From positions 10,023,328 to 10,087,327 of the forward strand of contig CM037586.1 of the NCBI GenBank assembly GCA_021018995.1: a DNA stretch of 64,000 nt. Reading direction: 5' to 3'. A program made the position numbers and the translations under genes. Each line of letters starts with the position of its first letter. Position 1 is the first letter of the stretch. This stretch comes from Chloranthus sessilifolius. Taxonomy: Eukaryota; Streptophyta; Magnoliopsida; Chloranthales; Chloranthaceae. The notes beneath the pieces are model-generated. The model searched no databases and was not told where the DNA came from. It was given only the letters and a program-made list of their open reading frames with translations. Below are positions 22,566-32,545 of this stretch, one piece after another.

Positions 22566-22760
22566 TAAAATCCACGGATGCCATACTTCGGATACCCAAC
22601 TCTCGGCTTACCTTTCCACGCTGTGAGATACTCATGATATTTGTCTGCATTGACACTGAAGCTTGGAATTTCTATAACCTCCTCATACTCATGATGTTTT
22701 CCTGCATTGACACTGAAGCTTAGAATTTCTATAACCTCCTCATTCGATCGTTTCTCATAT
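22566..22760 (-). repeat. Possible coding fossil with a ~68-bp tandem duplication
   Basis: On the minus strand a short stretch reads VIEIPSFSVNADKYHEYLTA followed by WKGKPRVGYPKYGIRGFY. I cannot assign it; it may be a piece of a retroelement or of a duplicated host gene. Within it GACACTGAAGCTTxGAATTT and the CTATAACCTCCTCAT that follows occur twice (about 22652 and 22710). Confidence 0.3.
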
Positions 22761-23143
22761 TACATAAGGTACGGGATATGATATGAGTAAGTGGGTGTGG
22801 TTCGATTGGTTGCTCAATAAGGAAGAAACTAACGGGTGTGGTTGCTGGATCTAGAATAGGCTTAAGATCCACTAGTGCAACTACTGGATGGTCGCCCTTG
22901 TCTAGAGTGGCGGCCCGGATCTTGGGCGCCGCCTAGCGATTTCCGCCCGAACATCCCCCCGACTCTCCGAACCCGCTTGACGATTTTAAGAACATTGGTC
23001 AGTGATCTAAAATGTGTTAGATTCGTGAACAAAGACGTCACTCCCACTTATCATGCCCGACTTCACAACAAATAACACAGATTAACTCAATAAGAGGCTT
23101 CAAGTCTAAAATTTAAGACATCAAACGAAACCACCCAATTTCA
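22761..23143. repeat. Diverged copy of sequence 3' of the DTM1-like gene
   Basis: The stretch 22998-23130 (CACTCCCACTTATCATGCCC, then CTTCACAACAAATAA and AAGAGGCTTCAA) is a diverged direct repeat of 23868-23985 (CACTACTATTATGCTCAATT, then TTCACAACAAATAAC and AAGAGGCTTCAA). The two flank the miniature LTR element, which suggests local duplication of the region downstream of the gene on the minus strand. A GC-rich patch lies at 22890-22975. Confidence 0.5.
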
Positions 23144-23697
23144 TTTTACGACCCCAAAGTAACAAGGGGATTAACTTTCCGCTCCACTAAGAAGTGGTAT
23201 TAGAGCTAGCCATGGTTCAAAATCTCGTCTGAAACAGGTACGTCTCGGACGATACATATTGGTTTCAGAGGCCACCTATAAGATACTTTGAATATATCGT
23301 ACCAATGTATTTTATATATATATATATATATATCGGTAACATATCGTGCACTACACACCAATGTATTATCAAGAAATGGTGCATATCAGATGATACGCAT
23401 AAAAAAATCGGTATTTAAACCATGGAACAAGCACTCTTGAGTTCCAGTCACAGAAGGGGCAAACTGGGGAATGAGCTAACTAGAGGCCCCAAAGAGGGCT
23501 ACAAGAGTGAAAGTAACCACAGAGTGGGCCGCCGTGGAGTCCTAGATGTGGCGACCTGAGGAAAGGACTATCTGGGAGTCCAATGGGGTTACAGGAGCAA
23601 GAGCCACCACCAACTGGGGTGCACCTGATGTCATCTGGGAAGCATGGTGATGTGTTACAACCCCAGAGTAATAAGAGATTAGTTTTCCACTCCACTA
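23144..23697 (+). mobile_element. Miniature LTR element (SMART/TRIM-like) with a nested MITE
   Basis: Direct terminal repeats of about 45 bp lie at 23144-23189 and 23653-23697; both contain ACCCCAxAGTAA and end CTCCACTA, and they agree at roughly 80% by eye. Five bases after the left repeat is TGGTATTAGAGC (23195-23206), one mismatch from the tRNA-iMet primer-binding site. A purine-rich GGGAAGCATGGTGATG precedes the right repeat, where a polypurine tract is expected. Without the MITE (23211-23424) the element is only about 330 bp and encodes nothing, which fits the small-LTR class known in plants. No flanking target duplication is visible. Fossil. Confidence 0.55.
23211..23424. mobile_element. 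hAT-type MITE, family A (CATGGnTCAAAATCTCG ends), copy 1
   Basis: The left end CATGGTTCAAAATCTCG pairs with the right end, whose reverse complement is CATGGTTTAAATACCG. Flanks GAGCTAGC (23203-23210) and GAACAAGC (23425-23432) match at 6 of 8. The interior carries CGGACGATACATATTGG-type words and a TA microsatellite (about 23313-23333). The 214-bp length matches the copies at 25438 and 40687. It is inserted just after the primer-binding site of the miniature LTR element. Confidence 0.7.
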
Positions 23698-24056
23698 ACG
23701 CCTAAATTTTTTGGAATATTGGTTAGGACATTAACATTGCGATTCAAAAACAACGTCACGGTCTTCATCCCCGGCTAAACGCTTCTTATCCAGGAAAATT
23801 CCATGAAACGAACTGACGGCCTTTTGTACTCTTAAAATCCGTGACTTCCAGTTTTTCACGAGGGTTCAGTGGCTAAAAGGCGTTACAAAGAATTCATTCA
23901 CTACTATTATGCTCAATTTCACAACAAATAACCAAATTATCACAACAAGAGGCTTCAAACCCACCATTCAAGATACCAAATTAAACAAACCAATTGCGAA
24001 AGATACGCAAAAGTGCAGATACAAAAAAAAAAAAAAAAGAGAAGAAAGATCTCAAC
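23425..24056. other. Region downstream of the DTM1-like gene
   Basis: Between 23425 and 23652 lies the interior of the miniature LTR element. From 23698 to 24056 is the sequence 3' of the DTM1-like exon on the minus strand, which probably holds its intron and 3' exon or UTR. A long A-run (24023-24038, poly-T on the gene strand) follows the donor site. The 23766-23812 segment (TCTTCATCCCCGGCTAAACG) has a diverged relative at 18130-18170, so part of it is repetitive. I cannot place a second exon. Confidence 0.4.
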
Positions 24057-24317
24057 TCACCTCGTCGATCTAGGTCTCGAATCTCCGCCGCTGCTGCCGC
24101 CATTTCGACTACGACCATCGGCCTGCATAGGAGAAAACCACTCCGAAACATCGCGATCGAAGAACTCCCAATCAGGCAAAACCAAACCAGCGATCAAAGA
24201 GAGGCCGAGAACGTAGGTGGCGATCATCTTCTTGAAAGATAACGTATAGATCCCGATCAACAACACTATGGCGCCCAAGAAAAGCAGCGAAGATCGAAGA
24301 GCTGCGTCCCTCGCCAT
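24057..24317 (-). CDS. DTM1: DTM1-like signal-peptidase-complex-like ER membrane protein
   Basis: The product starts MARDAALRSSLLFLGAIVLL at the ATG at 24315-24317. It has two hydrophobic segments (about residues 8-25 and 29-47) and the conserved run LVLPDWEFFDRDVSEWFSPM right after the second, the signature of plant DTM1-type proteins. In rice, DTM1 (Defective Tapetum and Meiocytes 1) is an ER membrane protein needed for tapetum and meiocyte development, and databases name the family signal-peptidase-complex-like. An upstream in-frame ATG at 24369-24371 would add 18 residues, but homologous proteins begin near MARD, so I chose the later start. Read straight, the frame ends after 86 codons at a TGA overlapping a strong donor, GAG|GTGAGT (last exon base 24061), so the real transcript is probably spliced and gains a few residues or a UTR from further along the minus strand. 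It is one of two host genes in the window. Confidence 0.78.
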   Translation of the reverse strand: MARDAALRSSLLFLGAIVLLIGIYTLSFKKMIATYVLGLSLIAGLVLPDWEFFDRDVSEWFSPMQADGRSRNGGSSGGDSRPRSTR

Positions 24318-24485
24318 GGATTGAAACCCTAGAAACCCTAGAAGGTGTGAGAAGATAAAGGGAAGGGACACGAAGTGAGCGTGATCTCTCGACGTTACCC
24401 ATCGGAGTTACCCTTCGGCTGGCAATCAATTCGTAGGGTACTCTAGTCGCCTCAATTTAAAGCTACTCCCAACGACTCTCCGTCA
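24318..24485 (-). promoter_or_regulatory. 5' UTR and proximal upstream region of the DTM1-like gene
   Basis: Upstream of the start on the gene strand lie two CTAGGGTTT motifs (complement near 24329-24345). Telo-box-like AAACCCTA elements of this kind are common just upstream of plant housekeeping genes. No TATA box is evident before the MITE that begins at 24486. Confidence 0.45.
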
Positions 24486-24833
24486 TAGGGATGTAAACGG
24501 GTCGGGTCGTTACGCAAGCCCCTAATCGGGACGGGTCGGGTCGGGTCGGACAATAGACTTGACCGTCAAGTCATGTCGGGTTGGCCATGATTATACGACT
24601 GTCAACGGGTCAGGTCGAGTCAAAATTTTTGTTGCCCAAGGAAATCGTAAATGTTCGACCCAATGGTGCACTCGAGACGACCTGAAAACCTGACTCAACC
24701 TAACGCTCGAACCAAAAATCTGACTGAAGGTTCAATTGGATGCCTCATGCCTGACCCGACTCGACAAATCTAGTTTATGTGCCCGACCCGATAAAATATC
24801 AGGTCAGGTCAAGTATCAGGTTTGACAGCCCTA
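24486..24833. mobile_element. hAT-type MITE with GGGTCGGGTCG words
   Basis: The left end TAGGGATGTAAACGGGTCGG and the reverse complement of the right end (TAGGGCTGTCAAACCTGATA) are imperfect inverted repeats of the widespread plant TAGGG type. The interior is rich in GGGTCGGG and CCCGACCCGA words. The flanking 8-mers (TCCCGTCA and GCCACCAT) do not match, so the target duplication is lost or the ends are slightly off. It lies directly upstream of the DTM1-like gene and could sit in its promoter. Confidence 0.6.
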
Positions 24834-25437
24834 GCCACCATGAATCAGCCAACTTGACCGTTGGTCCTCGGGTCAACTACTGTTGACCTGTTGACCTCGT
24901 ATATAAATAAAATGTAAAAGGATTAGGGTGGTTTAGGATATTTTTAGTTGGGTTCTATCAGGTTTGATCAAGTTGGGTCAATTTTTCAGGTATGGTCGGG
25001 CATATACATTGGGTTCTATAACGTCCGATCAAGCTGGGTCGATTTTTTGGGCCTGGTCGGGTATATATACTTTACCCATCGGGTCAAACATATATATACC
25101 CTTTACACTTTAGATGATATAATCTGCCCCATTGGTATGTCGAACTTTTTCACCGAATATTTATAATGGACAGTAAAATTGATATGTTGAACATTTTCGC
25201 CAAATATTTATAATGAACAGTATTATACAACGGATTATTTTTTATAGATAATTTTGCGAGAGGCTTATGTTGTGCGGCCTGATTCGGGCTGCACATATAG
25301 TGGGGCCCAGCACTGCAGCCAATCATGTTATGCTACATAATCTGTCTGTAAAATTGTTTATCAAAATTTGTCCATCGTTTATAATTTTGCTCTTTTTAAT
25401 TGCAACTATTATTGAACTGAGTTAGATGGGTCCCATG
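24834..25437. other. Intergenic stretch with a 61-bp tandem duplication
   Basis: 24950-25010 and 25011-25071 are diverged copies starting GGGTTCTAT and containing GATCAAG(T/C)TGGGTC and TGGTCGGG(C/T)ATATA. The GGGTC words recall the adjacent MITE, so this may be a further piece of the same family. CCxAATATTTATAATG recurs at about 25150 and 25200. No gene recognised. Confidence 0.6.
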
Positions 25438-25653
25438 CAAGGGTCAAAATCTCGCATTTCCGATATGTATCGTCCGAGCTCCAAACCAATACGTATCGGA
25501 CGATACATATCGGAATAGTAACTTATCGGACGATACATTAAATGTATCGTCCGGGCCTTCTCATACAAATTGGACGATACGGTACATCAATGTACCGTAT
25601 CGTCCTAATCCAATACTGATACGTATTGGTATTGGACGATATTTTGATCCATG
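25438..25653. mobile_element. hAT-type MITE, family A, copy 2
   Basis: The left end CAAGGGTCAAAATCTCG pairs with a right end whose reverse complement is CATGGATCAAAATATCG. A perfect 8-bp duplication GTCCCATG flanks it (25430-25437 and 25654-25661). The 216-bp body is made almost wholly of CGATACGTATCGG, GGACGATAC and related words on both strands. This is the cleanest copy of the family and fixes its ends. Confidence 0.85.
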
Positions 25654-25886
25654 GTCCCATGAGCGCTGGGTGTCGACTAAGTATCTCGTGGTGGTTTTGG
25701 GGCGTGAAGATTAACTGTTTGTGGACCTAAAACACAGGTTGGGCTTCAAGAGCTCATATATGGTAGCCGAACAATCCTAAACTGTGATTTGGAGTAAGTC
25801 ACTTTTCTGATAAACACCACTTTTCATCAAGTGCTTCGTGTGATTCAAAGTCTATGACCTACATATCTATGTTTTAATGCCCTAAG

Positions 25887-26071
25887 CAAGGTATCAAATA
25901 TCGGCCGATACCGATACGTATCGATTTTTCGGCAAACCGATATGTATCGGCGCCAATACATATTGGTATTCAACTCGGTATCGGTATCGACCGATACGTA
26001 GCAGTATCGACTGATTCGTATCGGTCCTTCAAGGATTGATACCCAATGCCGATATCGATTTTGTTACCTTG
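25887..26071. mobile_element. hAT-type MITE related to family A (CAAGGTAnCAAA ends)
   Basis: The ends are CAAGGTATCAAATATCG and, reverse-complemented, CAAGGTAACAAAATCG. The interior repeats GTATCGG/CCGATAC words. Flanks GCCCTAAG and TTTCTAAG share their last five bases, a weak trace of an 8-bp duplication. The different terminal sequence but same repeated word suggests a sister family of the CATGG elements. Confidence 0.55.
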
Positions 26072-26200
26072 TTTCTAAGCCCTCCCTTGAGATATATATT
26101 CCGTGTAGACGTGATAACGATTTTAGGCCTCATGATGGGGCCTAATATCTGAAGCCTAGTTTATAAAGTGGGCCTAGGCGCCCCATGTAGTCTTCATTAA

Positions 26201-26599
26201 GAGCGTCTCCAACAGATTCTCTATAAGCACAAAAAGGCAGCAAAATCATTATTTTGGCGACCAAAGAGTGAGATTCTCGCTCTAGCAGATTCGCTATGAG
26301 ACTCGCCATTTGTGGCAAGTCCCACTTCACTTGTTATTAATAGTGAATTCTACTCCATTTGTTATTAATAAAATGTGATTAAATCTCTTTCTCCTTTGCT
26401 CTCTATTTCTCTCTCTCCACTTATCATATATTTTGAATATATATTAAAATTGAAACAAAAAATATTATTTTAAAGGAGGATTAGCTAAAATAGCTATCTT
26501 TGGTGTAAACTTTTTTGAAAAGGCAATAGCTAAAATAGAGAGTGAGTTCAAGAGGGAGTTTTAACTATTCAAATTAAGTTATCCTTGATAGAGATGCAC
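26201..26599. mobile_element. Possible PIF/Harbinger-type MITE (GAGCGTCTCCAACAG end)
   Basis: The left end GAGCGTCTCCAACAG and the reverse complement of the right end GTGCATCTCTATCAAG form an imperfect inverted repeat. A TAA trinucleotide flanks both sides (26198-26200, 26600-26602), matching the TWA duplication of PIF/Harbinger elements. Inside, AGCTAAAATAG recurs (about 26479 and 26528). The three-base flank can arise by chance in AT-rich DNA. Confidence 0.45.
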
Positions 26600-27330
26600 T
26601 AACAACTTTAATAGAGACAAATATGAAACTGTTTGATTAATAAACTTTCAAATTTTATTCATCACTAAAAAAAAAAAAAAACTTTCAAATTTAATTAAAT
26701 ACTTGAAATAACGTTATTTCTATGAGTTATTATAAGGGTATATTAGGGACATGTGATATGTAAAAATGCAATATGGGTCGTCTGATTTGAAGTTCATGAT
26801 CAATAGATCTCTGGTACATAAAATTGGAGCAAAACACGATACTTTTCATATGATCTATTGTCGTCAACTGTTGAATTATATAATAGCCTTTGACTCTATT
26901 TAATCAAATGATGAAAATTATATTTTGTTATAATCTTTTACAATTGATATCTTTAAATTATGACCTTCAAATCAAACGGCTTAGATGGTGTTTTCACATA
27001 GTAGAGGTCGCCGAACTTGCAAGTCTTTTAAATTTGGTGCAATCTAGTGCAATCACTTGAAAAGCGCGTGCAAGTAATGGCTCCCTAGTAAATAGCATTA
27101 TTGCTATGAGTTATTACAAGGATAGCGGTGTTTCCAATCGAAACTTTCCGCGCAACTGATGGTTCACTATTAACTACCGAAATTAGGCGATGGTGATCGT
27201 TGATCATCCCAATATTTCACACAATAGATCTTGAGATCGTGGCCCATTTATCAGACGAGCAGGTTTTGAATCCATGTGAAGTATATCTGTGATCATGGAG
27301 TACCATGAGAAGGGTCATTTTCTTTCGATA
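26600..27330. repeat. Inverted-repeat relic flanked by ~30-bp direct repeats
   Basis: GTCGTCTGATTTGAAG (about 26777) and the later CTTCAAATCAAACGGCTTAG (about 26968) face each other as arms of an inverted repeat; the same motif occurs in the arms of the foldback element at 34.7-35.8 kb and near 4005. Direct repeats of CTATGAGTTATTAxAAGG flank the block (about 26721 and 27105). No gene recognised in the rest. Confidence 0.45.
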
Positions 27331-27339
27331 ACCTGGGTA

Positions 27340-27503
27340 TCTGGGCCTCTTAGAGCACCCACCTATTTCCAAAGGCACATGTGCATCCCAAATTAGCGCA
27401 TCCCGAGAGATATATCCCTAGGGCGGCCTCAAGAGGGGAGACGATTCAAACTCAGGTCTCATGCTTTCGGAAGTAGGTACCTAGCCAGCTCGCCTATCCC
27501 CGT
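27340..27503 (-). mobile_element. SINE-like sequence with tRNA-type promoter boxes
   Basis: On the minus strand an A-box-like AGCTGGCTAGG (27480-27490) is followed by a B-box-like GAGTTTGAATCGT (27441-27453) at a spacing normal for tRNA-derived elements. The 3' part has no clear A-tail and the ends are uncertain. The boxes alone give only moderate support. Confidence 0.4.
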
Positions 27504-28904
27504 AATATTTATACCAATGGGGATCTCGTCCATCATCACCCTTGGACAATTTTCATAATTACCTGTAGCCCCTACTCACCAAGGTGGCTCGTGCTTGGTC
27601 CATGTCTTAACATGACATGATGAAATTCTATTAAAATAAAAAATCATACATGCAGGACGATCGCTTGTCTTTTTTTAGCGTACATATTGTAACACCTATC
27701 CCTTGATTTCTGTGTTGGTCAAATTGTTGACTGAGACTTGATGAGACCTGACTGTGCTAGGTGACTGCCTGAGGCCAGGTCCACTCAAGTTTGTAAGGCA
27801 CCCACCTTAGATTCATGAAAAATTGACTATTCCTAGTGGCACCCAAAGGGCACCCCATTTATTTGAATGGATGTGTTAGAAATTTAGTAAAAACACACAC
27901 TACATCTTGTGCCTTGTAACCAGCCTGAACTACTTCTTGATGGACCTTGACCCGAGGTTTGACCCGAATTGGGCCTGAGCTTTGGTGGTGATGAGGAGAT
28001 CATTGCCAACGGATTGGATTTTGAAAATGATAATGAGATTTCTTGATAGGTTGACACTTAAAATTGAAGTAAACTAGATGTACTAACATTTGAGTTGACT
28101 ATTTGTGCTTTGAATTGAATAATGACTCTCTTGTAATATTTAAATAAGCCCAAGGGCAATTAAAATTAAATTACTTAATTTTAGTAATTAGAAATTATGA
28201 TATTTCAAAATTCTAGCAAGTCCTAGCCTTTGATTCATTTGGCCAAGATTTGACCGATCTTACACCATTTATTTTCCTTGGAAAAATCTAGGGTGTTAGA
28301 TGCACTTATTTACATGCACCACAAGATTTCTTAGACTTTGGAAAATCACAAAAGTTAAGGGCCTTGAAGACAACTAAAGACAAGAGGTTGACTTGATGTG
28401 TGGAGGAGAGAGGAGAGAGGGAGACTACTTTGAAAAGTGGAGAGAGGCTTAGGGAAGTAAATTTGTGACATATGGCCAAAAATTTCAGCCCTTGTCTCCC
28501 ACTCCCTTTGCAAATTTCGAAATTCCTATGGGGTTTTTAATTATACCATTCCATCTTCTTCTCCACTTGGAAACCTCCATTAGAGCTCCCTTGAAACTCA
28601 TCTACGCTTTGAATTTGCTCTCCCATCTTAACCATTAAAATTGTAATTCACCATCACCAATCAACTCCACTTCTCTCCTAGTCTCACATACATATTATTG
28701 AGCCCTATTCCAGCACTTACCACCATAGAACTTGGACCAAACCTGCAAGCTAAGGAGAGCTAGCAAATGTAAAGTCTTGGTTAATGGTTGTTTGAAACTT
28801 TTAGTTTGTAGTTTAGGATTTTCTCCATAGAATCCCATAGGTTCTTGATGTTTTTGAACTTTGAAATTCTTGAATGACTAGATTTAATATAGGACCAAAA
28901 TATT

Positions 28905-29515
28905 GGAAGCCATGTATGTGATCTGCATGATCATGCAAGGTCATCAAATGATCTAGATTGGTTCACAAAGGTCAAACCAATCAAATTCGAATTTTGCTAG
29001 GATTATTTTTGAGTTTTTACAAAACAAATGAGATTTTTGTTTAAATATTTTAAATATTCTGGAATGATATATTAGAACAGTGGTATTGGATGTCATGCAT
29101 GTGATCTACATAATCCTGCAAGGTCATCCAATGGTCTAGATTGACCAAATGAGTCAAAACCTAGAAAACTTGGATTTTCTTGGATTTCCTTTGGGATATT
29201 TTTTGTAAAATGAAAAGGGTTTGTCTTGTAAACCTTGAGATTCCAGAATATATGTTAGACCAATAATGTTGGATGCCATGCATGAGATTTACATGATCAT
29301 GCATGGCCATCCAATGGTCTAGATTAGTCAAAGGTGTCAAGACCAACCTGTAGGTGCATTTTCATGATTTTTCTTGCATTTTATAGATTTAAAATGTGAT
29401 TTCAAGTCAATTATTGTAAATATTCTGGAAATAGGCTATGTTCATGACCTTTAGATGTCATGCATGTGACCTACATGACCATGGAAGGCCATCCAATGGT
29501 CAAGATTTGGTCAAA
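28905..29515. repeat. Four diverged ~183-bp tandem units
   Basis: Units begin near 28905, 29088, 29272 and 29454. Each contains a core like CATGCATGTGATCTACATGA followed by TCATGCAAGGTCATCCAATG and GTCTAGATT, then a longer AT-rich spacer with ATTCTGGAAT-like text. They lie within the long LTR-like block and probably grew by unequal exchange. Confidence 0.75.
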
Positions 29516-32089
29516 CATGACCACTATGTAATAAAGTGTATAAATCATGAATTGTTGACTTTATATGACCATGCTATGTGAGTTGGGTTAAATAATCTTT
29601 ATGGATGAAAAACACATATGTTATAGGTCATAAATTTGGATTTTAGATCTCTGGAAATCATTATATTGACCACGGATTTCTTAGTCAAATAATGGTTGTA
29701 GATGCATTTTTGCCCTAAAGCATAGTACAATGTAGAATAAATCCTATTTTATTGCAAAAAAATTTATAGGAATTATGAATTGATCTTAGATTCTCAATGT
29801 AATGAATTTTTATATGAAATCTCATAACTTTAGTCATCATGCCTTGATTGATCATGATTAATTTGTGGTTCTAGATTGCTAAGTCTTTTAGATAACCTAT
29901 ATGTGTGATATCTTAAAATTTGGTTTGTTTGCCATAAGAATTAGATTAAATGTTTGACATATTTAATAATCGAGATTTAATGAATTTTATATAAGTTCAT
30001 CTAAGAAAAATCTTGGTCAAAATTATGGCCTTAAAGGTAGACCAATCAAATGGTTATGATTGGCTCATTGGTCATGCTTGATTTACTTGAATAATGGTAT
30101 ATGATTTGTCCTCTTGTGTGATTGTGATATAGAAAATAGTTCATTGGTAAATTATTCAAACTTGGGCTTAGATGATAGACTCCCGAAATTTTTATCCTAG
30201 AATTTAAATGGTAATAGATGCATGAATAGGAATCTATTCGATATATAGACTTTAAATGAGGAACGATTAGAGTTTGAAAACACGATTGAAACTGATAACG
30301 TGATTTTGGTAAAAAATATTTTATAAGAAAAAAAATTTGAAAAATATAATTGTGCCTGATAAGATAGGCCCAATTGGATGGCTTCTAAAGCCCGATCGGG
30401 TAACTTTAGAAAAATTGACACCGGTGACTAGGAAAGTACCGATAACCGATTAGTATTAATAGAATGGATATGATGACCCAAAACTCAATCCTAATGGACT
30501 TGGGATTAGTTGGGAATGTCCCGGATCGAGACCCAATAAAGAGTGGCATCGGATGGACCACTCAGTGGATCCCATTTGAGGCCCAAATCTGTGGACCTTG
30601 CAGCCCACAGCAAATGAGTCCCGGAATATTGAACTAAATAAATAGAGATAAGTGTTATAAAAATCTATAAAAATTCTGGGATGTACTTGATTGATTTTCC
30701 GATACTCGGTAAAAATTTCAAACCCAAATCACGTAGTCTGAAAGTTATGGCACCCGGAACGAGATGTGACGAATCTATCCCATTGCACCCCAAAAATAAG
30801 ACTGTAATGAGTACCAGTTCCCGTGCCCGAAATATTCATGGGAAAAATCTAGAATAAATTAAACATAAGCCTTAGAACATCCTTAAGATATGGTAAAAAT
30901 TTCATGCCTCGATTCGATTAGAATCAACGACAAGAAATTTGGTAAATTAAAGCCCGAAATATAGGCAAATGACACACAACCAGAAAATAGACTCGACCTT
31001 CGATTGGATGGACCCTATTACGTCCTGATTTGTTCACCTTTGACCCAAACAATGTAAATAAAAAAGTTGAGCAACTCACGGATCTTTCTAGAGAGCCGCT
31101 AAACGCTTGATTTCATTGTCGGAGTTGAAAGTTATAGATCCGACATGAGGCCCAACAATTCTGGCTCAAAACTCTGATAGAGCAGAACAGATCTCGATGA
31201 TTTGTCTCCTGTGATCAGACCTGATCGAAATTGTGGATGCCACAACTTGGGAAATATTCTCTTATTAGTCATCTTGCTCACATTTTTAGAAGCATGTGAA
31301 AATTTGATCGGAGTCGAAAATGACGACTAATTTATTGTAAGTTGTTTGCCACTTCTTCGAAAATTCTAAATATAAGGAATAAATGCCTAGTATTCGGATC
31401 TTGACCCGAGACCCGTGACTACTTGGGAAGGCCCAAATCACATGGTCATCATGTATCCAACATATGATAAGACGTAGGTGAAAATTGGTCAACCAAGTCA
31501 AAGGTCCGACTTGACGACCCGATAAGGCCTAAATCCTAACCCTCAGTAAATAGGATTGGTAAAGAGAACAAGAACTTTGTCGAAGAATTTGGTCCATGGC
31601 TTGACTAATCTAAACTAGTTCCTAAGATACGAGCCCGGTCCAAGACATGTTGATCAAGGCACGTGGATATTAAAATACGCATGGCACGGACCTTAGTAAG
31701 GCCCATAACCCTAGTTCTAGATCTAGTAAAGGTCCAAATAACCTGGGAAATGACCTGTTGGACCCTTTGGACCTATAATCTATTAGACCAATAACCTGTT
31801 GGACCTATTGGGCCCATAATTCGTTAGACCCACGACCCATATATGAAATTTTAGGATAAGTAAGACAGTTAACCCTCATTGGATAGTCGTTTAGTTGACT
31901 TAACTTGAATAGATAGGATTTCTAGAAACAGACACTTTGATGCCTAAAACATCGTTAAAGACGATCGAGTTTTATTTTATTGATGATGATAAATAAAAGT
32001 CCCCCTTTGGACTTAGGTAACACTTGATATAAGTGTGAGCCGACGAGATCCTCCCTTAAGATCAAGTCATTTGAAATTCGAACCTGACT

Positions 32090-32545
32090 TTTGCTTGAAC
32101 TTGATATCTTATGCATCAGAACTTGTACTTGTACTTGAATTCCTGCTTGCACTAGAACTAGAATTTGAACTCGATCTTGACCTTGTATTTGAACTTGAAC
32201 TTGAATTTGAACTAGTACTTGAACTTGAACTCATGCCTAAACTCGATCTGGAACTTGAACTTGATTTAGAACTTGTATTTGGACTTGGACTTGCACTCGT
32301 ATTTGTACTTATATTTGCACTTGAATTTGGACTTGAACTTGCACTCGTATTTGAACTTGTATTTGAACTTGAATTTGGACTTGAACTTGCACTTGTATTT
32401 GAACTCGAATTTGGATTTGAACTTGCACTCGTATTTGAACTTGTATTTGAACTTGAATTTGGACTAGAATTTGCACTTGTATCTGAACTCGAATTTGGAC
32501 TTGAACTTGCACTTGTATTTGAACTCAAATTTGAACTAACATGAT
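32090..32545. repeat. Minisatellite of six-base steps (GAACTTGAATTTGGACTT type)
   Basis: About 450 bp consist of chained hexamers such as GAACTT, GAATTT, GTATTT, GCACTC and GGACTT. Since six is a multiple of three, frames stay open on both strands, giving Glu-Leu-Phe-rich (plus, 32035-32544) and Ser-Asn-rich (minus, 32109-32627) translations. I treat these as artefacts of the repeat. Higher-order blocks (ATTTGGACTTGAACTTGCAC) recur about every 40-70 bp. Confidence 0.85.

Noticed and set aside
24172-24429. Second minus-strand frame overlapping the DTM1-like gene
   Set aside because: Arg/Ser-rich out-of-frame shadow; the DTM1-like frame has the conserved family sequence.
28905-29515. CRISPR-like regular repeats
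   Set aside because: Units of about 183 bp are diverged along their whole length with no short conserved repeat and unique spacer pattern; this is a plant nuclear tandem repeat.
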